Assembly: GCA_934725285.1 (NCBI GenBank)
Contig: CAKVBK010000021.1
Coordinates: 1 to 23,678, forward strand
DNA length: 23,678 nucleotides
Source: an uncultured Bacteroidales bacterium
GTDB lineage: Bacteria; Bacteroidota; Bacteroidia; Bacteroidales; UBA932
Reading direction: 5' to 3'
Positions 15,327-23,644 of this stretch are shown here, one piece after another. A program made the position numbers and the translations under genes. How positions within the stretch are numbered: position 1 is the first letter of the stretch; every line of letters starts with the position of its first letter. The notes beneath the pieces are model-generated. The model searched no databases. It had not been told where the DNA came from and saw only the letters and a program-made list of their open reading frames with translations.

Positions 15327-18300
15327 ATGAAGAAAGTATTGCTTTCAGTTTTCTTCTTTTTCCTCACTTGCGGCTTATGCCTCGACGCGCAGACGCAAGT
15401 GAGAAAAATCAGTGGAAACGTCGTGTCGGCCGAGGATGGGCTGCCGATCATCGGTGCGGCTGTCGTCGTCGACGGCCACACAACTTTGTTCGCCATCACT
15501 GATCTGGACGGAAATTTCTCGATCGAGAATGTTCCTTTGTCCGCGAAGAACGTGAAAGTGACCAATCTGGGTACAAAGGACAAGACGGTCCCGATTTCCG
15601 AGAACATGAAGATTGCCTTGGAAAGTGATTCTCAGGTTCTCGAAGGTGTCGTCGTGACCGGAATGCAGAAAATGGATCGCCGTCTGTTCACCGGCTCGGC
15701 CTCCAAGGTGGACGCCAAGGACGCCAAGATGGACGGTATGGCCGACATCAGCCGCTCCCTCGAAGGTCGTGTCGCCGGAGTCTCCGTCCAGAATGTTTCC
15801 GGAACGTTCGGCACGGCCCCGAAAATCAGGGTCCGGGGCGCGACATCCATCTACGGCAGCTCCAAGCCGCTGTGGGTTGTCGATGGCGTGATCATGGAGG
15901 ATGTCGTCGATGTCAGCGCCGACCAGCTTTCCTCAGGAGACGCGTCTACCTTGATCAGTTCCGCCATCGCGGGGCTCAACTCGGAAGACATCGAGAGCTT
16001 CGACATTCTGAAGGACGGCTCCGCCACATCAATCTATGGCGCGCGCGCGATGGCTGGAGTCATTGTCATCACCACTAAAAAAGGAAAGGCAGGCCAGACG
16101 CATGTCACTTACACCGGTGAGTACACTGTCCGGCTCAAGCCTCAATACTCCACTTTCAACATCCTCAATTCTCAGGAGCAGATGGGAATATACCAGGAGC
16201 TTGAACAGAAGGGTTACCTGAATTATGCGGAGACCGCCAATGCCGCTGACAGCGGAGTCTACGGGAAAATGTACCAGCTGATAGGTCAGTACGATCCGGT
16301 CACCGGCCTTTTTGCACTGGACAACACCCCTGAGGCGATGGGAAAATATCTTAGGGACGCGGAGTACAGGAACACCGATTGGTTTGACAGGCTTTTCACA
16401 TACGCCGTTCAACGCAACCACTCCGTCAGCCTCTCCGGAGGTACGGACAAGGGGACTTTCTACGCATCGCTTTCTGCCATGTTGGATCCCGGGTGGACAA
16501 AGCAGAGTTCGGTCAACAGGTACACGGCCAATGTCAACGGCTCGGTCAAGTTGTTCGACAATGTGACTCTCGGCATCATCAGCAATGCGTCGTACCGTAA
16601 GCAACGCGCTCCGGGAACCCTTTCAAGCGGCATCGACGCGGTGACCGGCGAAGTGACCAGAGATTTTGACATCAATCCGTATTCCTACGCTTTGAACACC
16701 TCCAGATGCTTGGATCCGGATGTCTGGTACACGAGGAACTATGCTCCGTTCAACATATTCGACGAGCTGGACAACAATTATATGGATCTTAACATCATTG
16801 ATTTGAGATTCCAGTCGGAGCTTAAGTACAAGCCGCTCAAGCAGATTGAGTTGAGCGCGCTCGGGGCCGTCAAGTATTCGGCTTCCTCCCAGGAGCATTA
16901 CATTCTGGATGAGTCCAATCAGGCGCAGGCCTACAGGGCTATGGGCACATCCACGATCAGAGACTCGAACAGTTTCCTTTACAGTGACCCAGACAATCCG
17001 TATGCCCTTCCTGTGTCTGTCCTACCTGAAGGTGGCATCTATGAGCGGACGGATTATTCCATGCTTGGCTATGATTTCCGCGCCACGGCAAGCTACAGTG
17101 ATGTCTTTTCCGGAGACCATATCCTTAACTTGTACGGAGGAACTGAGATCAATTCAATCGACCGGCACAACACTTGGTTCAGGGGATGGGGAATGCAGTA
17201 CAGCATGGGTGAGATTCCTAATTATGCTTACCAAGTGTTCAAGAAAGGTTCCGAGCAAAACTCTGATTATTATAATCTTGGCAATGCGCATGAGCGTAGC
17301 GCGGCTTTTTTTGCCAACGGGACATATTCCTATCAAGGACGGTACACCATCAACGGTACGGCCCGTTACGAAGGTACCAACAAACTTGGGAAATCGCGTT
17401 CGGCCAGATGGCTTCCGACATGGAACATTTCTGCGGCTTGGAACATTCATGAGGAGAAATTCATGCAGGGAATATACCCGGTGGTGTCCCACTTGAGCCT
17501 GAAGTCTTCATATTCCTTGACCGCCGACCGCGGTCCTTCGAATGTGACCAACTCGGTGGTCGTCATTTCAAGTGACAATCCTTGGAGGCCGTTTACGACC
17601 GTGCGTGAGTCTGAGCTTTACATATCCGCGCTGGCCAACAATGACCTTACTTATGAGAAGAAGAAGGAACTGAACATTGGTGTGGAGGCGGGCTTCCTCG
17701 ACAACAGGATAAATCTGACCGCCGATTGGTACAAAAGGGACAATTTCGACCTTATCGGCATCATAAACACTGACGGAGTGGGCGGCCAGATCTCAAAGTT
17801 CGGCAACATCGCCGCCATGAAGTCCGGAGGGTTCGAGTTCAGCCTTTCCACCACGAACATAAAGAGCAAGGATTTCTCATGGAACACGAATTTCATATAC
17901 TCGCATTCCCACAATGAGGTCACGGACCTCAAGACGACCACCAGGACCATTGACCTGATCACCGGCAACGGCTTTGCGAAGGAGGGGTATCCGGTCCGAG
18001 GAATATTCTCGATTCCGTTCAAGGGTCTTAATGAGGAGGGGCTTCCGACTTTCCTTGATCAGGACGGGAATATCTCTGTGTCAGGTGTCTATTTTCAGGA
18101 AAGCGATCCGGACAAGCTGGACTTCCTTGAATATTCAGGAAGCGCTGATCCGACGGATGTCGGTTCCCTCGGCAACGTGTTCACTTGGAAAGGCTGGCGT
18201 CTGAATGTCTTTGTCACATATTCGTTCGGGAATGTGATCCGTCTGGATCCGGTGTTCCGGAACACGTACAATGATTTGAATTCGATGCCTAAAGAGTTTA

Positions 18301-18665
18301 AAAACCGGTGGGTTCAGGCCGGAGACGAGGAACATACGAATGTGCCCGTGATCGCCAGCAAGATCCAGAACAAAAACAACACAAATCTTGGCATCGCCTA
18401 CAATTCGTACAATTACTCCACGGAGCGTATCGCAAAGGGTGATTTCATCCGCATGAAAGAGGTCTCCCTCAGCTATGACCTCCCTAAGAAATGGCTGGAG
18501 CCTCTCCGGATCAGCAACGCTTCCCTCAAGGTTCAAGGCACGAACCTGTTTCTGATTTACGCGGACAGCAAACTCAACGGTCAGGATCCGGAGTTCTTCA
18601 ACACCGGTGGTGTGGCGGTCCCTGTGCCTAAACAATTCACATTGACTTTGAAAGTGGGATTTTGA
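15327..18665 (+). CDS. susC-like: SusC/RagA family TonB-dependent outer membrane transporter
   Basis: The outer membrane import channel, which partners with the SusD-like lipoprotein and is powered by TonB-ExbBD. The protein has 1112 residues. A signal peptide covers about 1-21 (LLSVFFFFLTCGLCLDA). A carboxypeptidase-regulatory-like domain lies at about 27-100 (ISGNVVSAEDGLPIIGAAV ... DLDGNFSI). A TonB-box-like LEGVVVTG is at 105-112, and the plug runs to about 255 with the SusC signature IRVRGATSI, PLWVVDGV and IESFDILKDGSATSIYGARA. The rest is barrel, ending FTLTLKVGF. No STN (secretin/TonB N-terminal) signalling domain is present, so direct FecR/anti-sigma control is not suggested. It heads a five-gene operon; the SusD ATG is 17 bp after its stop. 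Confidence 0.96.
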   Translation: MKKVLLSVFFFFLTCGLCLDAQTQVRKISGNVVSAEDGLPIIGAAVVVDGHTTLFAITDLDGNFSIENVPLSAKNVKVTNLGTKDKTVPISENMKIALESDSQVLEGVVVTGMQKMDRRLFTGSASKVDAKDAKMDGMADISRSLEGRVAGVSVQNVSGTFGTAPKIRVRGATSIYGSSKPLWVVDGVIMEDVVDVSADQLSSGDASTLISSAIAGLNSEDIESFDILKDGSATSIYGARAMAGVIVITTKKGKAGQTHVTYTGEYTVRLKPQYSTFNILNSQEQMGIYQELEQKGYLNYAETANAADSGVYGKMYQLIGQYDPVTGLFALDNTPEAMGKYLRDAEYRNTDWFDRLFTYAVQRNHSVSLSGGTDKGTFYASLSAMLDPGWTKQSSVNRYTANVNGSVKLFDNVTLGIISNASYRKQRAPGTLSSGIDAVTGEVTRDFDINPYSYALNTSRCLDPDVWYTRNYAPFNIFDELDNNYMDLNIIDLRFQSELKYKPLKQIELSALGAVKYSASSQEHYILDESNQAQAYRAMGTSTIRDSNSFLYSDPDNPYALPVSVLPEGGIYERTDYSMLGYDFRATASYSDVFSGDHILNLYGGTEINSIDRHNTWFRGWGMQYSMGEIPNYAYQVFKKGSEQNSDYYNLGNAHERSAAFFANGTYSYQGRYTINGTARYEGTNKLGKSRSARWLPTWNISAAWNIHEEKFMQGIYPVVSHLSLKSSYSLTADRGPSNVTNSVVVISSDNPWRPFTTVRESELYISALANNDLTYEKKKELNIGVEAGFLDNRINLTADWYKRDNFDLIGIINTDGVGGQISKFGNIAAMKSGGFEFSLSTTNIKSKDFSWNTNFIYSHSHNEVTDLKTTTRTIDLITGNGFAKEGYPVRGIFSIPFKGLNEEGLPTFLDQDGNISVSGVYFQESDPDKLDFLEYSGSADPTDVGSLGNVFTWKGWRLNVFVTYSFGNVIRLDPVFRNTYNDLNSMPKEFKNRWVQAGDEEHTNVPVIASKIQNKNNTNLGIAYNSYNYSTERIAKGDFIRMKEVSLSYDLPKKWLEPLRISNASLKVQGTNLFLIYADSKLNGQDPEFFNTGGVAVPVPKQFTLTLKVGF

Positions 18666-18682
18666 TCATATTATTGGAAAAA

Positions 18683-20257
18683 ATGGAAAAGAACAACATC
18701 ATAACTTTTGTCTTGCTGTCTTTTGGGCTTGCTTCGTTGGCTGGTTGCGACGGTTTCCTTGACAAGCTGCCGGACAACAGGGCGGAGATGGACTCAGAGT
18801 CCAAGATTCAGAACCTTCTTGTCTCTGCGTATCCCCGCAATGATTTCATGCTGCTCACCGAGTTTATGTCAGACAACGTTGACGACATGGGCGCAGGCAA
18901 TCCTTACACGGACAGATTCATTGACCAGGTCTATGCGTGGAGCGAGATCACCGAGACGGACAACGAGGCTCCTGAAAATGTCTGGAATTCTTCTTATTAT
19001 GCCATAGCTGCGGCCAATCAGGCTTTGCAGGCTATAGAGGATCTTGGTGGTCCTGTCACTTCCGAACTTAAAGCCGCCAAGGCCGAGGCTCTACTCTGCA
19101 GGGCTTACAATCACTTTATACTGACTAACTTGTTCTGCAAGTCCTACAATCCTTCGACAAGCGGAAAGGATCTGGGAATACCTTACAGCGAGGAACCTGA
19201 GACAACGCTCGTGGTACATCATGAGCGGGGCACGGTCGCCGAGGATTACGAGCGGATGGACGCGGACATCCAGGAGGCTCTGCCTCTTCAGGCCGACTCA
19301 TATTTCTCGGTCCCGAAGTATCATTTCAACAAAAAGGCGGCCTATGCCTTCGCCGCGCGCTTCTACTTGTTCTACCAGAAATGGGACAAGGCTGAGGAAT
19401 ATGCCTCACGATGTCTCGGAAGCGCTCCTGAGACAATGCTGCGCGACTGGGAAGCGACTGCCGGAATGACCCAGACCTACGACGCCATCGTCTCCCATTT
19501 CATTGACGCGTCTCTGAACTGCAATCTTCTCCTTCTCACGGCATATTCCAAGATGGGCTTGGCCTTCGGCCCTTATTATCTTTATTCCAAATATGCCCAT
19601 AACAACCATATCGCGACGACGGAGGATGTCTTAGCCGCAAACATCTGGAGATCAGGAGAGTACTATATGCCTCCAAAAGTCTACAAAGGCACGAACCTCG
19701 ACAAGACTGTTTTCTGGAAGCTTCCTTATCTCTTTGAATATACCGACGCGGTCGCCGGCATCGGCTACTACCGGACTGTCTATCCTGCGTTCTGGTGTGA
19801 CGAGACCTTGCTTGTGCGCGCCGAGGCGAGGACTATGCTTGAGAAGTTCGATGAAGCCGCCGCTGACCTTACCTTGTGGATGAAGAATATCGTCAACACG
19901 GAGACTGTGCTTGACCCTTCTTCCATCAGGAGGTATTACAATGCTGTGAAATATTCCACGTGGGACAGTCCTACCATCAAGAAGAAACTTAATCCGTCCT
20001 TTGACATCGGCATTGAGACCAGCGTCAAGGAGGCGATGATCCAGTGCGTTATTGGTTTTCGTCGCATCGAGACCCTCGGGCAGGGACTCCGTTGGTTTGA
20101 CGTCAACAGGTATGGAATCTGCATTGACCGAAGGATCATCGGTGCGGACGGCGAACCCGAGCGGGTGACTGACTCCCTTAAGATTGACGACCCACGCCGC
20201 GCCTTGCAGATCCCCCGCAAGGTGATCGACGCCGGGCTTGAGGCTAACCCAAGATAA
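18683..20257 (+). CDS. susD-like: SusD/RagB family surface ligand-binding lipoprotein
   Basis: A lipoprotein lid of the SusCD import complex that captures ligand outside the cell. The protein has 524 residues, typical for the family. The lipobox SLAGC puts the lipid-bearing Cys at 22, followed by DGFLDKLPDN, a canonical SusD start. The helical TPR-like framework is visible in segments such as AKAEALLCRAYNHFILTNLF and KWDKAEEYASRCL, and the late motif FRRIETLGQGLRWFDVNRYG corresponds to the conserved E-x-x-x-E-G-x-R-x-x-D-L-x-R region near the C-terminus. A TTG at 18662 is in frame but overlaps the susC stop; the ATG at 18683 places the positively charged signal peptide start correctly. The metallopeptidase gene follows after 3 bp. 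Confidence 0.94.
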   Translation: MEKNNIITFVLLSFGLASLAGCDGFLDKLPDNRAEMDSESKIQNLLVSAYPRNDFMLLTEFMSDNVDDMGAGNPYTDRFIDQVYAWSEITETDNEAPENVWNSSYYAIAAANQALQAIEDLGGPVTSELKAAKAEALLCRAYNHFILTNLFCKSYNPSTSGKDLGIPYSEEPETTLVVHHERGTVAEDYERMDADIQEALPLQADSYFSVPKYHFNKKAAYAFAARFYLFYQKWDKAEEYASRCLGSAPETMLRDWEATAGMTQTYDAIVSHFIDASLNCNLLLLTAYSKMGLAFGPYYLYSKYAHNNHIATTEDVLAANIWRSGEYYMPPKVYKGTNLDKTVFWKLPYLFEYTDAVAGIGYYRTVYPAFWCDETLLVRAEARTMLEKFDEAAADLTLWMKNIVNTETVLDPSSIRRYYNAVKYSTWDSPTIKKKLNPSFDIGIETSVKEAMIQCVIGFRRIETLGQGLRWFDVNRYGICIDRRIIGADGEPERVTDSLKIDDPRRALQIPRKVIDAGLEANPR

Positions 20258-20260
20258 GAG

Positions 20261-21163
20261 ATGAATATGAAGAATAACATGCTGAAATCATTGGCCATCG
20301 TGTGCGTGGCATTGTCGATGGTGTCTTGTTCGAAAGACGAACTTTCCGACACAAGTGTCATCTCAGGAAGCCAGGTTGAAGAGAATGATTTTGACCGCTG
20401 GCTGAAAGTGAACTTCCTTACTCCGTACAACATCAGTTTCAAGTACCGGTATGAGATGAAGGAGTCGGATCTGAACTATTACACCGTGCCGGCCGACTAC
20501 GATTGTTCGATTATCGCGGCCCATCTTGTGAAATATCTTTGCATTGAATCCTACGACGAGGTCGCCGGAATCAATTTCACAAGGTCGTATTTCCCTAAGA
20601 TGTTCTTTCTGATCGGCGATTTCGAGTACAGGAACAATGGCACCATCATTCTTGGAACAGCGGAGGGCGGAAAGAAAATCCTGCTTTCCGGAATCAACTG
20701 GATTCGTAACAGTCTGGGGAACGCTGAATTGATGAACACTTATTACATCAAGGTGATTCATCACGAGTTCACCCACATCCTCAACCAGACGGTTGACTAT
20801 CCGGCAGAGTTCAAAGAGATTACTGGAAGTGGCTATGTGGCTGACAGCTGGAGTGTCGAGCCTTATGTGACTGAGTACCTGAAGAACGGATTCATCTCAA
20901 ATTACGCCCAGCATTCTCACCAGGAGGATTTCGCGGAGATGATGTCGTTCTATGTGACGAAGTCCCCAGAATGGTGGGACGCTCAGCTGGCAGCGGCCGG
21001 AGAGCCGGGCGCAAGCTACATAAAATCAAAGCTGGACATCGTCAGGGACTACCTTCTGGAGAATTTCAACATAGACATCGATGAGCTCCGTGATGTCATA
21101 ATCCGTCGCCAGGAAGATGTCGTGAGCGGCAGGCTGGATCTTTCGGACCTTACCATCAAATAA
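20261..21163 (+). CDS. Putative zinc metallopeptidase lipoprotein (Peptidase_Mx1-like)
   Basis: A surface lipoprotein of 300 residues with a gluzincin-like active site. The signal peptide ends in SMVSC (Cys 23), followed by SKDELSD, resembling the Bacteroidota surface-export signal. The zinc-binding HExxH is HEFTH at 168-172 within VIHHEFTHILNQ. A downstream acidic helix, QEDFAEMMSFYV (221-232), supplies a candidate third ligand, E222 or E226. This layout matches the 'putative zinc-binding metallopeptidase' family often found next to SusCD genes. The substrate is unknown; the position right after susD suggests it trims a peptide or protein bound at the surface so the complex can import it. 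The ATG at 20261 is 3 bp after the susD stop. Proteolytic activity is inferred from the intact motif. Confidence 0.85.
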   Translation: MNMKNNMLKSLAIVCVALSMVSCSKDELSDTSVISGSQVEENDFDRWLKVNFLTPYNISFKYRYEMKESDLNYYTVPADYDCSIIAAHLVKYLCIESYDEVAGINFTRSYFPKMFFLIGDFEYRNNGTIILGTAEGGKKILLSGINWIRNSLGNAELMNTYYIKVIHHEFTHILNQTVDYPAEFKEITGSGYVADSWSVEPYVTEYLKNGFISNYAQHSHQEDFAEMMSFYVTKSPEWWDAQLAAAGEPGASYIKSKLDIVRDYLLENFNIDIDELRDVIIRRQEDVVSGRLDLSDLTIK

Positions 21164-21173
21164 TTGACACGCT

Positions 21174-22466
21174 ATGAGAAGATCAAATATATTCATGATT
21201 CCATTCATTCTTCCATTTCTCCTTGCGTTGCCGCAAGGGTGTCAGAAGGATGAGGCTCTTGTGTTTGACAAGTCTGCTTCGGAGAGGCTTCAAGAGAGCA
21301 TGGCAGACATCAAAGCCACGCTGGAGGGCGCTGAATATGGCTGGAGAATGGAATATTTCGCCGCCACTTCGGCAAAGGATTACGGCGGCTACAACTTCGT
21401 GCTTAAATTCGATTCGGGCAAAGTTTCAATCAGTTACGAGAATGATCCGGAAACAACGCTGACAAGTCTGTACAAGATGACCGATGACAACGGCCCGGTG
21501 CTTTCGTTCGACACCTACAATGCGTTCATGCATTATTTCGCCACTCCGTCATCAGCCCGGTATGAGGCGCGCGGAGGAGACTTCGAATTCACTGTCAGAA
21601 ATTGTTCTTCGGAAGAGATTGAAATGGTCGGGAAACGCTCCCGCAAACTCATCAGGATGTATCCGTTGAGCGAAAAGCCGGAGACTTATATCCTTAAGGC
21701 GCACAATGCCTCTGAGGACTTTCTCGTGGCCTTTTGTGAGGGGTCTGTCGGATCGGCCACGGTCAAGGGTTCATTTGACCTGAACTACAGGCAGCTCACC
21801 CTTGATTCCGCCGAAGGCTCCGTGACGGTCCCTTTCGTGACCACTTTGACAGGCATCAAATTGTACAATCCTGTAGAGATTGGCGGGCGCACGGTTTCCG
21901 AGCTTGATTTCAATTCCGACACTTTTGTCTTGTCTGACCCTCATGGAGGTTCGGACGTGAACCTTAAAGGCCGCCTCCCTGATGACTATGTCCAGTTTGA
22001 CTTTTTCGCGGGTAGTTATGTTCTCAACTATTGGAACAACTCCGCCAAGGCAAATGTGACCTTGACCCCTGATCCGGTCAGCCGCACCTACACAATGTCC
22101 GGGTTGAGTTCTTACTATACCGTTGTTCTGGACTACAACCGCACTCTTGGGCGGCTTGAGTGGAACTCGCAGAATGTAGGATCCACATCTTCCGGCAACA
22201 GTGTGTGGCTGTGCGCCTGGGATGCCGAGGCCGGTTCCCTGTCGTGGAACACCGAAGCGGGAATGGAGACTGTCTGGAACAAGGATGAGGAGAATCCGGT
22301 CTTTACTTGGACAACAAACGGCTGTGAGGATTTCACTGGCACCACATCATTCATATTGTGGGAGCTCGACCCAGACAACAAGTCTGTCGGCTGGTTCAAG
22401 GCCAATGGCTGGGATCCTTATAACAGATATTATTTTCCTGTTCTTAATAATTTGACAAAGAGGTAG
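21174..22466 (+). CDS. DUF4302 domain lipoprotein
   Basis: A secreted lipoprotein of 430 residues of unknown biochemical function. The signal peptide leads to LPQGC (Cys 23; Pro at -3 is unusual), followed by QKDEA, close to the lipoprotein export signal known from Capnocytophaga. The DUF4302 region begins FDKSASERLQESMADIKATL, then GWRMEYFAA, GGYNFVLKF and GPVLSFDTYNAFMHYFATP, which are typical of the family. From about 276 to 425 the protein is beta-rich with many Trp residues (WLCAWDAEAGSLSW, VFTWTTNG) and looks related to the C-terminal region of the next gene's product. DUF4302 proteins are usually found in SusCD operons together with the metallopeptidase. Ten base pairs separate it from that gene and 2 bp from the next. 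Confidence 0.85.
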   Translation: MRRSNIFMIPFILPFLLALPQGCQKDEALVFDKSASERLQESMADIKATLEGAEYGWRMEYFAATSAKDYGGYNFVLKFDSGKVSISYENDPETTLTSLYKMTDDNGPVLSFDTYNAFMHYFATPSSARYEARGGDFEFTVRNCSSEEIEMVGKRSRKLIRMYPLSEKPETYILKAHNASEDFLVAFCEGSVGSATVKGSFDLNYRQLTLDSAEGSVTVPFVTTLTGIKLYNPVEIGGRTVSELDFNSDTFVLSDPHGGSDVNLKGRLPDDYVQFDFFAGSYVLNYWNNSAKANVTLTPDPVSRTYTMSGLSSYYTVVLDYNRTLGRLEWNSQNVGSTSSGNSVWLCAWDAEAGSLSWNTEAGMETVWNKDEENPVFTWTTNGCEDFTGTTSFILWELDPDNKSVGWFKANGWDPYNRYYFPVLNNLTKR

Positions 22467-22468
22467 GT

Positions 22469-23524
22469 ATGAATAAAATATTGTATTTTGCCGTAGCGGT
22501 GTCGGCCATTTCCGCATTCTTTTCGTGCTCAGAAGACAGCCGTGTCTCCGTGCCGGAGCCGGTTTTGAACATAGTCAAGTCTGATATCGCTTTCGCTCCT
22601 GATGGCGGTGTCGGCACCATCGAGGTCGCGTGTGACGGTGAGTTTAAAGTCGAAGCCGAACAGCAATGGTGCGAAGTCGCCGTGGATGGTTCCACAGTGA
22701 CTGTCACAGTCGGAGAATATGGTGGGCTTGAGAACAGATATTCAAGTATATACCTGACTTCAGGCGATGAAAGCCTTCGCGTCACAGCGGAACAGTTCGG
22801 AGTTTATGCGAAGATGGAGCGCGGACTTTCTTACGTGCTTGATGATGGACCCGCTGACAGGTCGGTTCCAGTGGTTTCAAACTCAAAGATCATTGTCGAA
22901 TCTTCAGATGATTGGATTTCAGGATATTATGATGGAGAAAAAGTAAATATTCACATCTCTGCGAATGATTCCGGCCATATCCGTTCTGGTTGCCTTTATG
23001 TTGTCTATGGCGATCAGCGGGATTCAATAGCGTTCTCTCAGGGTGAGATCAAAGACATCTATGGGGCTTATGTCGCGTCCGGAACCGACAAGGATGGCAA
23101 TCACGCCAGCGCGGAGTTTGAGATAGTCGCCGGAAACGACACCTCCGTTACAGTGAAAGTCCCTGAATATGATTGGTCATTCCATGCTGTCTTCAATCAA
23201 GAGACCCTATCCTTGGACATCCCTAACCGACAGTACGTAGGCCCTGTCAAGTATGGATCCGCAATTTGGAATGTTTTTGCCTGCGTCTTTGATTCCGGAG
23301 CCTTGAGTTTCAGTATATTGGAATCACTTCGATGCAAGGCATCCCTTTCGTGGGACCGTGTGGCCGGCAAGACTTCATTGTCAATTGTCAATGATGGCTC
23401 TTGGGAGTCAGGCAAGGTTGACGGTTTGATTTTCGTGGCGTTCCGCTATATGATTGACGGAGTTCCATCGGGCAGCCTGCGTTATCCTCTCGTTCTTGGC
23501 AATCTCCGGATTTTGGGAAAATAA
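22469..23524 (+). CDS. BACON-domain lipoprotein with uncharacterised C-terminal domain
   Basis: A surface lipoprotein of 351 residues. The signal peptide ends in FFSC (Cys 20), followed by SEDS. The first BACON-like Ig fold is at about 33-110: it has IAFAPDGGVGTIEV, an EQQWCEV segment where BACON domains have the conserved Trp, and closes LRVTAEQFG. A second, more diverged unit at about 112-191 has ESSDDWISG and closes DSIAFSQG. Residues 192-351 form a beta-rich region with no family I can name; its order of motifs (YGAYV, RQYVG, ALSF) parallels the end of the DUF4302 protein just upstream. BACON domains are thought to bind ligands or act as spacers in surface proteins. This is the last gene of the SusCD operon, 2 bp after DUF4302. 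Confidence 0.8.
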   Translation: MNKILYFAVAVSAISAFFSCSEDSRVSVPEPVLNIVKSDIAFAPDGGVGTIEVACDGEFKVEAEQQWCEVAVDGSTVTVTVGEYGGLENRYSSIYLTSGDESLRVTAEQFGVYAKMERGLSYVLDDGPADRSVPVVSNSKIIVESSDDWISGYYDGEKVNIHISANDSGHIRSGCLYVVYGDQRDSIAFSQGEIKDIYGAYVASGTDKDGNHASAEFEIVAGNDTSVTVKVPEYDWSFHAVFNQETLSLDIPNRQYVGPVKYGSAIWNVFACVFDSGALSFSILESLRCKASLSWDRVAGKTSLSIVNDGSWESGKVDGLIFVAFRYMIDGVPSGSLRYPLVLGNLRILGK

Positions 23525-23566
23525 GATTTCCTCTAAAGGTTTTTCTTGAGTTTTTTCACAAGATTC

Positions 23567-23595
23567 TTTGAAAACAAGAAAAATTTGTATCTTTG
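23567..23595 (+). promoter_or_regulatory. Promoter of tRNA-Ser: TTTG ... TATCTTTG
   Basis: TATCTTTG at 23588-23595 is a full match to the -7 consensus, and TTTG at 23567-23570 lies 17 bp upstream, slightly short for the -33 spacing. The tRNA begins 49 bp downstream of the box. Confidence 0.65.
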
Positions 23596-23644
23596 TAGTC
23601 CAATAGCGACGAAAGGTTTGACAACCGTTCGGCCAGAAACATCC

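Larger units (their letters stand above)
544..18136. repeat. Dispersed palindrome GAATATTC (10 copies)
   Basis: Exact copies at 544, 593, 1017, 5323, 8745, 10169, 11168, 14529, 18001 and 18129 (first base given). They fall inside genes on both strands and in different codon phases. The shorter AATATTC occurs at least eight more times (near 3060, 4626, 7556, 9061, 9283, 15140, 19951 and 22945). Confidence 0.7.

Noticed and set aside
10792..23524. The island as a mobile element
   Set aside because: No integrase, transposase, relaxase or terminal repeats were found.
23530..23563. Possible terminator after the BACON gene
   Set aside because: CCT-CTAA-AGG has only a 3-bp stem before TTTTT, and TCTTG/CAAGA is 5 bp with a T-rich loop; too weak to call with confidence.
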